From assembly GCA_015494435.1 (NCBI GenBank), contig WGBH01000409.1, forward strand, positions 1 through 5,186: a DNA stretch of 5,186 nt. Reading direction: 5' to 3'. Positions 1 to 5,080 of this stretch are shown here, in pieces. The notes under the pieces are model-generated. The model saw nothing but the letters and a program-made list of their open reading frames with translations, ran no database searches and was not told where the DNA came from. The position numbers were made by a program, and so were the translations under genes. The number at the start of each line of letters is the position of its first letter. Position 1 is the stretch's first letter. The stretch is from Thiotrichaceae bacterium. GTDB lineage: Bacteria > Pseudomonadota > Gammaproteobacteria > Thiotrichales > Thiotrichaceae.

Positions 1-36
1 ATATTGTACAATTAATGTCATTTTAGGCGGTTAACA

Positions 37-1065
37 ATGTTTCTCAAGCACAGAGTCAACGAATTGACTAATCTCTTCAATAAAGTTTTCTTGGTTGTAT
101 TTTTATTTTTACTTTTTTTTATAATAACTTACTCGCTTTCCTTTGCAGAGGAAAAGGTTGATATTCCTTCTCCTTCTGAAGATAAAGTCCGTAAGGCAGT
201 TGTAAACCAGCTTTTTTTATTAAATACTAAATCTAATACAAATGAAAAAAAAGAACAGGATGGTATTACTTCAATTGAGAAAGATAAAGAAAAAACAGTT
301 GGAACTATGGTTAAACCGCTAGAAGACACTAAAAAAAACAAGGAAGTCAAAAAGGTCAAAAAGGTGGAGCAAGCTAAAAAAACCAAACCATCCAAGCAGA
401 CTAAGAAAACAAAGCTAGTCAAAAAAAATCAAAAATCTAAAAAATCTTCACTTGATACAGCAAAGAAAAAAACAACGAGTAATGCAGTAGATAAGAAGAA
501 AACCAGTAAGGAATTATCATCAACAGAATCAACCCCGCTGATTGATTTATTGTCAAAAAAAGAGGTGCAGGCTCTTATGTTAGATGTCATGGAATCTCCT
601 GATGAAGTAAAAACCAAAAAAACACCTTCAACAGTAGCTGCTTCAAAACCTAATCACAACAAAACGGTTTCAATTAGCAAAAATTCTGATAAGGCTAAAG
701 CCATAAAAAAAGAAGAACCAAAAAACACATCAAAAAAAATGGTAAACTCTAAATCTCAAGAGTTTCCTGTCGGTCAATTAGATCAAAATATTTCCTCTAA
801 AACACTCAAAGGATGGATTTATCTTGGTCATTTTGCATCGGAAAAATGGGAAAATAAAACATTAAATTTAAAAACAGAGTTGCCAAAGGTTGGTAAACAA
901 TACGCGATTAAAACTACAATGGTTCATGTACGTGATGCTTTACCCAAAAAAGGTAAAATGGGAAAGGTAGTTAAAATCCTCAGGAATAAAGCAATCATAA
1001 AGATCTTACGCTTACGTGGTTTAGGAAGGAATCGTAATCATTATTGGGCCAAAGTAGAATACTAA
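37..1065 (+). CDS. Exported lysine-rich protein with C-terminal SH3-like domain
   Basis: 342 residues. Residues 1-16 are a charged N-terminus, 17-34 a very hydrophobic helix, and SFA at 35-37 followed by EE is a good signal peptidase I site, so the protein is probably released into the periplasm; an uncleaved anchor is the alternative. Residues about 50-245 are low-complexity, dominated by Lys with Thr, Ser and Asn, resembling histone-H1-like or linker tails and probably disordered. From about residue 257 a compact domain of about 86 residues begins with GWIYLG, contains VHVRDALP and ends in YWAKVEY. This pattern resembles the bacterial SH3-like domains found at the C-terminus of envelope proteins, which often bind peptidoglycan. 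The start is supported by AGGCGG six bases upstream of the ATG. The polycationic linker could bind anionic cell-wall polymers; that role is inference. The gene converges on the minus-strand block, so it is a separate transcription unit. Only 36 bases upstream are visible. Confidence 0.85.
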   Translation: MFLKHRVNELTNLFNKVFLVVFLFLLFFIITYSLSFAEEKVDIPSPSEDKVRKAVVNQLFLLNTKSNTNEKKEQDGITSIEKDKEKTVGTMVKPLEDTKKNKEVKKVKKVEQAKKTKPSKQTKKTKLVKKNQKSKKSSLDTAKKKTTSNAVDKKKTSKELSSTESTPLIDLLSKKEVQALMLDVMESPDEVKTKKTPSTVAASKPNHNKTVSISKNSDKAKAIKKEEPKNTSKKMVNSKSQEFPVGQLDQNISSKTLKGWIYLGHFASEKWENKTLNLKTELPKVGKQYAIKTTMVHVRDALPKKGKMGKVVKILRNKAIIKILRLRGLGRNRNHYWAKVEY

Positions 1066-1092
1066 CAAGAACTCGCACAAAACAATTTACCT

Positions 1093-1122
1093 CTCGTTCC
1101 AGTAAAGAGACTGTGGAACGAG
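1093..1122. terminator. Hairpin between convergent genes, probable bidirectional terminator
   Basis: CTCGTTCCA (1093-1101) pairs perfectly with TGGAACGAG (1114-1122) around a 12-base loop, giving a 9-bp stem. It lies 27 bases after the stop at 1065 and 22 bases before the end of the minus-strand gene, the usual place for a shared terminator between convergent genes. The following sequence is only modestly T-rich on either strand, so it is a weak intrinsic terminator by the standard model. Confidence 0.55.
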
Positions 1123-1144
1123 GAATAAAAATATTGATTATGTT

Positions 1145-1858
1145 TTATTTTTCAGCCAGCGGTAAATAAAGTTGCGCTCCTTCTTGCAAAGTCATACTGC
1201 GTAAATGTCCTGCTTGATCGAGCGGTTTCATTAGTACGTGCGCATGAATATTATAACCAGGCACAATAAAGTATTGTTTGTGCTTATCCTTATTGTAAAG
1301 ACCGACGATGGTGACATCTTGATCTTTGGATGTGGTTACACGGGGTTTCGCTGTGTCCATGCTCCAAGTCACTTCTTTTGCGTGACCTTTTATTTTAAAC
1401 GGAATAAGCACATCGCCTTCGCAGTCGAGATCATCAACCACTTCATCGAGTTCAAAATTTAGATCATCCAAAGAACTCAATTCGTCCAATATTTCCGACT
1501 TTCCCCATGCCTTTGCTGTGGCAACTTGCAACATTGCCGCACCTTCTTCGGGCTTAGGATCATTGCGAACCAGTACTTTTTTATCGGCTATGGGTTGTGT
1601 CATATACACTTTGCCATCGAAAATACTGAGTTCATATTGATGATCCGCAGAAGGGCCATAGCCAATACTGGTTGGCTCTAATTTCACATCCTTCCAAACG
1701 ACACTGGCAGAAAAATCGCCTTTGCCTAATTTTTTACGATCACCAATGGATTGCACAGGTGAGGTGCAAGCAAATTTCACCTCTTCAGCAGAGACAGTTT
1801 GTAGTGTTGAGAATGCGCTAAGTACAATAGCTAAAATTAAAATATGATATTTAAACAT
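1145..1858 (-). CDS. Exported acetolactate decarboxylase-like metalloprotein
   Basis: 237 residues. A Sec signal peptide spans about 1-24 (hydrophobic 5-18, VSA at 22-24 before EE). The mature part resembles the alpha-acetolactate decarboxylase family (BudA/AlsD/AldC fold, PF03306), which converts acetolactate to acetoin at a zinc site. Visible support is GYNIHAH at 201-207 with His205, His207 and His218, spaced H-x-H-x10-H exactly like the zinc ligands of that family. Further support comes from YELSIFDGKVY at 75-85, which matches the family's GEL..LDG strand carrying the catalytic Glu (here Glu76), and TIVGLY at 183-188 before the His cluster. Two things differ. The Arg-bearing RTVP-type motif is not evident (Arg173 in KPR is a possible substitute), and the protein stops 19 residues after His218, so the family's late catalytic Glu has no counterpart. 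It may therefore be a divergent enzyme or a metal-binding relative. The ATG overlaps the stop of the upstream gene by 8 nt (ATGTTTAA), with AAGGA 12 bases upstream, indicating translational coupling. Confidence 0.7.
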   Translation of the reverse strand: MFKYHILILAIVLSAFSTLQTVSAEEVKFACTSPVQSIGDRKKLGKGDFSASVVWKDVKLEPTSIGYGPSADHQYELSIFDGKVYMTQPIADKKVLVRNDPKPEEGAAMLQVATAKAWGKSEILDELSSLDDLNFELDEVVDDLDCEGDVLIPFKIKGHAKEVTWSMDTAKPRVTTSKDQDVTIVGLYNKDKHKQYFIVPGYNIHAHVLMKPLDQAGHLRSMTLQEGAQLYLPLAEK

Positions 1859-2864
1859 TGTTTAATAGCTTCCTTGTTTCATAAAATGGCTCAACGGGGC
1901 CTGCAATAATATAAGTTCCAACAGGGCCTGAGCGTTGACGGAAGCGCAGATCAATATGTGAATTTTCATGATCCATCACCGATTGCCAAACACCGTGCAT
2001 GATATAATTTCGTGTACCACCCGTTGCTGAAATATTTTGTAAAATTTCGGTGGTCATTGCTTTACGGTAATATTTATTATCTTGTGCGCCTGCTTGACCG
2101 ATACCCTCTGGATCGATTGCCGAATTGTAATCGCTATCATTAAGGTCTGGACGAAAAGTATTTTGAGCAATTTTCAATAATTCGACAACTTTTTGATTGA
2201 ATTCATCGGTGTGTTCATCCCGTATGGTGATGTGGTTTTCAACGGTGACGTAATTTTCTACGGGGTTATCTTTTTGTGCTGATTGAAATTTCAAAATATC
2301 AGCATCAGAGGTATAAATCGCACCACGATCACCAGCCGCCACGGTTTTGAAAAATCCTTCGTAATAATCCAGTGCTAATGGTGTTTTAACAGGCGCACCA
2401 TTTTTTATGGCATAGACAAATAGCATCGGTTTAATCGTTGATGTAAACCAGTCTTCTATATTAGCGGCTTTCATTGCATCCACGGATTTAAAACGAATAA
2501 ATAAAGAGTAAAACAGTGGCAACTTTTTAGCGGCAAAGGCATCTTTATAAGCCGATTTTAAAACACCTTTTAGATCATCAGGATAATTTTTTGTCATGGT
2601 CGAATCACCGACCACATTTTTAAGTGCAATCCCTAAAAAATCACTATTCGATGAAAGTGTTGTTCCTAAAGCGTCAATAGCAGCTAAAAGCGCGTTATTT
2701 TCAGGTCCTGCAATACGAAACTCATAAAAGGCAGTAACGGGGCCTTTGTGTTCATCTAGTTCGTTAACGGTCGCATCGGCATGACTGTCATCCGTACAAC
2801 TGACTAAGTTTAGCCCTGTTAATGTAGCAACACCTGCCATACCAAAAAAATCTCGACGATTCAT
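1851..2864 (-). CDS. Tat-exported putative lipoprotein with two ferredoxin-like (dimeric alpha/beta-barrel) halves
   Basis: 337 residues. NRRDFF at 2-7 is a twin-arginine motif, followed by a short hydrophobic stretch and LVSC at 20-23, a lipobox that would make Cys23 the lipidated residue. Thr follows the Cys, so outer-membrane sorting is plausible. Tat export implies folding, and possibly cofactor loading, before secretion. Two segments look related: about 41-152 (begins VTAFYEFRIAGP, has a LFYSLFIRFKS strand) and about 205-330 (begins ENYVTVENHITI, ends YIIAGPVEPFYE). The second half contains HGVWQSVMDHENSH (290-303), reminiscent of the W-x-S-x(3)-H segment of antibiotic-biosynthesis-monooxygenase-like dimeric alpha/beta-barrel proteins. 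That assignment rests on pattern only and could be wrong; I do not recognise a named family or a substrate. The start is supported by AAGGGG eight bases upstream. It ends inside the start of the acetolactate-decarboxylase-like gene, so the two proteins are made together and both act outside the cytoplasm. Confidence 0.75.
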   Translation of the reverse strand: MNRRDFFGMAGVATLTGLNLVSCTDDSHADATVNELDEHKGPVTAFYEFRIAGPENNALLAAIDALGTTLSSNSDFLGIALKNVVGDSTMTKNYPDDLKGVLKSAYKDAFAAKKLPLFYSLFIRFKSVDAMKAANIEDWFTSTIKPMLFVYAIKNGAPVKTPLALDYYEGFFKTVAAGDRGAIYTSDADILKFQSAQKDNPVENYVTVENHITIRDEHTDEFNQKVVELLKIAQNTFRPDLNDSDYNSAIDPEGIGQAGAQDNKYYRKAMTTEILQNISATGGTRNYIMHGVWQSVMDHENSHIDLRFRQRSGPVGTYIIAGPVEPFYETRKLLNNV

Positions 2865-2872
2865 AATTATTT

Positions 2873-2878
2873 CCCCTT
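2873..2878 (-). promoter_or_regulatory. Ribosome binding site of the Tat lipoprotein gene
   Basis: AAGGGG on the minus strand, eight bases before the ATG at 2864. It fixes the start that gives the complete twin-arginine signal, and lies directly after the T-tract of the hairpin at 2885-2916. Confidence 0.7.
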
Positions 2879-2884
2879 TTGATT

Positions 2885-2916
2885 AAAAAGCAAAGCGCAT
2901 ATTGGAAGTGCTTCGC
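2885..2916 (-). terminator. Terminator-like hairpin with T-tract behind the thioredoxin gene
   Basis: Read on the minus strand, GCGAAGC (2916-2910) pairs with GCTTTGC (2896-2890) as a 7-bp stem with one G-U pair and a 13-base loop, followed at once by five T (2889-2885). This is the form of an intrinsic terminator. It sits 53 bases after the thioredoxin stop but only 20 bases before the start of the Tat lipoprotein gene. It would therefore either end the permease transcript, or act as a partial terminator or attenuator in the leader of the next gene. The stem is short, so efficiency is uncertain. Confidence 0.5.
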
Positions 2917-2969
2917 CTATCCTTAAATATAATGTGATACGAATTGACTCTCTAAGACTTTTCCCTTTA

Positions 2970-3278
2970 TTAGCAACAACCACTGTTATTATTGGCACTA
3001 CCACAACAACCACCTGCATTACTCTCACCCGAGATGCTATCGGTTGCACCTGCTAACCAACCTTTGATAGTTGCTACATTAGGAATACCGCCCGCATGAA
3101 CCACCTTTTCATCAATCACGACACCTGGGGTGGTCATTACGCCATATTGCATAATAATAGGCAGGTCTTCGACCTTTTCTAACTCAACGGTTACACCTAA
3201 TTCTTCTGCGGTTTTAGCGATTAAATCCATTGTATTTTTACAATTAGCACAGCCTGTACCGAGTACTTTAATTTTCAT
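2970..3278 (-). CDS. Small thioredoxin-family protein (redox-active disulfide protein 2 type) with CC tail
   Basis: 102 residues, cytoplasmic, no signal peptide. Residues 1-78 form a minimal thioredoxin fold starting directly with the first strand (MKIKVLG). They carry the redox pair Cys10-Ala-Asn-Cys13 after GTG, and Pro51 in MTTPGVVID, the cis-proline opposite the active site. This matches the short thioredoxins annotated as redox-active disulfide protein 2, common beside ArsP/DUF318 permeases. Residues 79-102 are an added flexible tail rich in Gly, Ser and Asn with two vicinal cysteine pairs, 91-92 and 101-102, not part of the fold. Vicinal cysteines bind soft metals and trivalent arsenicals or form disulfides, so the tail may hand a thiol-bound cargo to or from the permease, or keep its cysteines reduced; this is inference. 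AGGAG lies six bases upstream of the ATG, and the gene starts 19 bases after the preceding stop, so it is co-transcribed with the permease. Confidence 0.88.
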   Translation of the reverse strand: MKIKVLGTGCANCKNTMDLIAKTAEELGVTVELEKVEDLPIIMQYGVMTTPGVVIDEKVVHAGGIPNVATIKGWLAGATDSISGESNAGGCCGSANNNSGCC

Positions 3279-3284
3279 TTTTAT

Positions 3285-3289
3285 CTCCT
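3285..3289 (-). promoter_or_regulatory. Ribosome binding site of the thioredoxin gene
   Basis: AGGAG on the minus strand with six bases to the ATG at 3278. It is the best Shine-Dalgarno match in the operon and lies wholly within the 19-base gap after the previous gene, suggesting the thioredoxin is translated independently and strongly. Confidence 0.7.
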
Positions 3290-3297
3290 ATCTATCA

Positions 3298-3720
3298 TTA
3301 AAATAATTTTTTCCACCACTTTTTACGATTATTTGGCAGTGGTGTGTTATCTTCAATTGTTTCGGGTTTTATTTGACTGATCACCCAGCGAGGTAAATAT
3401 TTTTTACCACCGCAACCACAGGATGAGCCTAAATTACTGGGGTCGTATACTTTTATAAAGGTGGTATTTTTTAAATCATTAACATAAACGATGCCACAAA
3501 AATCATGCTCATGTTCTTCGCGTAATAATTGATTTAATCCTCCAATAGCATCTTTTAATTGATCCCCCGTCAGTGGAGAGGTTGGCAATACATCACCGAC
3601 TTGATAGATATACCAAGCTTCCCCGCTTGTTTCTATTCTCTGCCAAAGCGCATCAAGTTGATGCCACCTCAAAATACCTGAAAAGTTACCGTTCAATTGC
3701 TCTAAAAAAGACGTTTTCAT
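3298..3720 (-). CDS. Uncharacterised 140-residue protein with DPSNLGSSCG motif, permease partner
   Basis: No known function; I recall similar proteins only as conserved hypotheticals in proteobacteria. The chosen start (MKTSFLEQL) lies one base after the permease stop (TAA-A-ATG), the arrangement of translational coupling. An in-frame ATG ten codons earlier (3750) would overlap the permease and add MVMSLTWCYK, which is less likely. Visible features are LRWHQLDALW at 17-26, a WYIYQVGDVLP strand-turn at 36-46, REEHEHDFCGIVY at 67-79, DPSNLGSSCGCGG at 93-105 with Cys101 and Cys103, and LPRWVISQIKP at 109-119. A basic aromatic end, KKWWKKLF (133-140), could lie on the membrane surface. There is no signal peptide or transmembrane helix, so it is cytoplasmic. 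The His/Glu cluster plus Cys75, Cys101 and Cys103 could coordinate a metal. Its place between permease and thioredoxin suggests an accessory or cargo-delivery role; that is inference. Confidence 0.8.
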   Translation of the reverse strand: MKTSFLEQLNGNFSGILRWHQLDALWQRIETSGEAWYIYQVGDVLPTSPLTGDQLKDAIGGLNQLLREEHEHDFCGIVYVNDLKNTTFIKVYDPSNLGSSCGCGGKKYLPRWVISQIKPETIEDNTPLPNNRKKWWKKLF

Positions 3721-3721
3721 T

Positions 3722-4771
3722 TTATAGCACCACGTTAAAGACATAACCAACGATTAAAATACCTGTTGCTACAACGCCTACAAAGGTTGCAATCAACTGT
3801 ATTTTTAATACTTTTCTTAAAATCAGAATTTCAGGCAATGATAAAGCGATCACACTCATCATAAAGGCAAGCGTTGTACCTAAGGATGCGCCTTTATCCA
3901 TTAAAGCTTCAACAATTGGAATCACACCTGCGGCATTAGTATACATAGGGATACCCATAACAACCGAGGCAGGCACTGACCACCATGCTTCTTTGCCCAT
4001 AAACGATGCCATAAAGTCTTCAGGTACAAAGCCATGAATTGCCGCCCCAACAATGATACCGATGACAATATAAATCCAAATTTTTGCAACAATTTCTTTC
4101 ACATGTTTCCAGCCTTCATTAAAGCGATCAACCCAGCTAAAGCTAGTTGTATCCGCAGGAAGTGCCGCACCTGTATGAATATCTCGTACCCAGTCTTGTA
4201 AGTATTTTTCCATGCCCAGCTTGCCGATAATTATCCCTGAAAAAATAGCAATGCTTAATCCAAGCACTAAATAAAGCGCCGCCACCTTCCAGCCGAACAT
4301 CACAAATAATAAGCCAAGGGCAATTTCATTAATCATCGGTGCTGAAATTAAAAAGGAAAACGTTACGCCTAACGGCACACCCGCAGATAAGAAACCAATA
4401 AATAATGGCACCGCCGAACAAGAGCAAAACGGTGTGACGATGCCTAATAATGCTGCCATCGTATTACCCACACCTAAGCGTTTACCTGCAAGGAAATCGC
4501 GTGTTTTTTCGGGGGAAAAAAAGCTTTGAATCACTCCCATAAAAAAGACCACGCCGATTAATAATAAGAAAATCTTTGGCGTATCAAAAAAAAAGAAGTG
4601 AATCGACTCGCCTAAATGGGTCTCGCGTGTTTGCCCTGTTAGTGACAGAATAAAATTGGCAAAATTATCGAGTTGAGAATAGAGAAAAAACCAAATAATA
4701 ATCGCAATGGGGATGCCGATTAGCCAGTAGGTTAATGGGGATGGTTTGTTATTTGTGGTGGCTTCATTCAT
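3722..4771 (-). CDS. Permease of the ArsP/DUF318 family (putative metalloid, organoarsenical or metal efflux)
   Basis: 349 residues with about eight to ten membrane helices, among them 15-31, 66-83, 103-131, 134-158, 163-185, 231-249, 264-290, 298-316 and 327-347. Diagnostic motifs are TPFCSCSAVPLF at 113-124 (Cys116 and Cys118), ISAPMINE at 142-149, GIPMYTNAAGVIP at 273-285 and SLPEILILRK at 311-320. These are signatures of the permease family PF03773, which includes ArsP exporters of trivalent organoarsenicals, the SO_0444 Cu/Zn efflux type and YraQ. The CSC pair within a helix is the likely thiol-binding site. Substrate cannot be read from sequence. A hydrophilic cytoplasmic or periplasmic loop spans about 186-228. 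The start is supported by AGGAAG six bases before the ATG. It is the first gene of a tight run with the 140-residue protein and the thioredoxin. A run of nine T in the coding strand (4594-4586) encodes Phe59-62. Confidence 0.9.
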   Translation of the reverse strand: MNEATTNNKPSPLTYWLIGIPIAIIIWFFLYSQLDNFANFILSLTGQTRETHLGESIHFFFFDTPKIFLLLIGVVFFMGVIQSFFSPEKTRDFLAGKRLGVGNTMAALLGIVTPFCSCSAVPLFIGFLSAGVPLGVTFSFLISAPMINEIALGLLFVMFGWKVAALYLVLGLSIAIFSGIIIGKLGMEKYLQDWVRDIHTGAALPADTTSFSWVDRFNEGWKHVKEIVAKIWIYIVIGIIVGAAIHGFVPEDFMASFMGKEAWWSVPASVVMGIPMYTNAAGVIPIVEALMDKGASLGTTLAFMMSVIALSLPEILILRKVLKIQLIATFVGVVATGILIVGYVFNVVL

Positions 4772-4777
4772 AAGACG

Positions 4778-4783
4778 CTTCCT
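4778..4783 (-). promoter_or_regulatory. Ribosome binding site of the permease gene
   Basis: AGGAAG on the minus strand, six bases before the ATG at 4771. It is unusual in forming the outer half of one arm of the 4778-4812 dyad, so anything bound to that dyad, or any RNA hairpin made from it, would also block translation. Confidence 0.65.
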
Positions 4784-4812
4784 AACAATAATTTATTTGC
4801 ATTGTTAAGAAG
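4778..4812. promoter_or_regulatory. Near-perfect dyad upstream of the permease operon, candidate operator
   Basis: CTTCCTAACAAT (4778-4789) and ATTGTTAAGAAG (4801-4812) are inverted repeats matching at 11 of 12 positions, separated by 11 AT-rich bases. Arm centres are 23 bp apart, about two helical turns, as expected for a dimeric or tetrameric repressor. The distal arm holds the candidate -10 box and the proximal arm the ribosome binding site. I cannot assign it to ArsR/SmtB, MerR, CsoR or another family from the sequence, and no regulator gene lies in the window. Confidence 0.5.
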
Positions 4813-4829
4813 ACGATATAACGACTCAA
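4801..4829 (-). promoter_or_regulatory. Candidate sigma-70 promoter of the permease operon
   Basis: Minus-strand TTGAGT (4829-4824, four of six consensus bases) and AACAAT (4806-4801, four of six) are separated by exactly 17 bases. Transcription would begin near 4794, just upstream of the ribosome binding site, leaving a very short leader. The -10 box lies inside the distal arm of the 4778-4812 dyad. Both boxes are imperfect, so the call rests mainly on spacing and position. Confidence 0.35.
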
Positions 4830-4854
4830 AAGACGCAGATTTTTTTTATTTTTT

Positions 4855-5080
4855 GGCATCCTTCATATATTTAAAAAGTAGTTTACACTTTTTCCACCAT
4901 GTTATTGCGAGGAGCTTTCTGAATTTATTTACAAACGACGAAGCAATCTCTTTAAGTTATAAGCTAAAAAATTGCTTCGTCGTTGATTCGCTACGCTAAT
5001 CAAGCTCCTCGCAATAACGTGATATTTTAGAGTAAAGGTAACGTAACGACTAAGGTGTTAACTGGGGAATGAAGGATGCC
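4855..5080. repeat. Possible MITE-like element bounded by 12-bp perfect inverted repeats
   Basis: GGCATCCTTCAT at 4855-4866 is exactly reverse-complementary to ATGAAGGATGCC at 5069-5080, with three more matching bases outside after one mismatch. The 226-bp interval contains no convincing gene and encloses the palindromic element at 4901-5018 almost centrally. The shape fits a small non-autonomous element or one large eroded palindrome. No clear target-site duplication is visible because both flanks are T-rich, so the mobile interpretation is tentative. Confidence 0.4.
4901..5018. repeat. Nested palindromic REP-like element
   Basis: The outer arms are 17 bp and perfect: GTTATTGCGAGGAGCTT (4901-4917) against 5002-5018. 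The inner arms are 14 bp and perfect: AACGACGAAGCAAT (4934-4947) against 4971-4984. A third small hairpin, TTGATT/AATCAA (4983-4988 and 4998-5003), lies in the right half. The element is two inverted copies of a unit of about 47 bp that begins with ATTGCGAGGAGC and ends with GACGAAGCAAT, with diverged middles. From memory, units with these cores recur as dispersed intergenic repeats in several bacterial genomes. It would fold into a long cruciform or RNA hairpin. It is more GC-rich than its surroundings and non-coding; the short open frame through it is an artefact. Confidence 0.75.

Noticed and set aside
129..617. Two minus-strand open frames opposite the lysine-rich gene
   Set aside because: Their Phe/Leu/Ser-rich translations are the mirror of AAA/AAG codons, and the plus-strand frame has a signal peptide and a recognisable domain.
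1238..1462. 74-codon plus-strand frame inside the acetolactate-decarboxylase-like gene
   Set aside because: It lies wholly antisense to a gene with clear family motifs and has no ribosome binding site.
2943..2970. TTGACT plus TTTATT as a plus-strand promoter
   Set aside because: No plus-strand gene follows for nearly 2 kb, and the region is a minus-strand leader; chance match in AT-rich DNA.
2867..3049. 60-codon minus-strand frame overlapping the thioredoxin tail
   Set aside because: Its VVVV and similar runs result from reading the CC/GG/NN tail codons out of frame, and it would span the terminator-like hairpin.
4802..4999. 65-codon plus-strand open frame upstream of the permease
   Set aside because: It crosses the operator dyad, T-runs and the palindromic element. 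The translation looks like repeat sequence and no ribosome binding site precedes it.
4901..5018. CRISPR-like or attenuator interpretation of the repeats
   Set aside because: The units are inverted rather than direct, there are only two and there are no regular spacers. No gene follows closely enough for attenuation on the plus strand.
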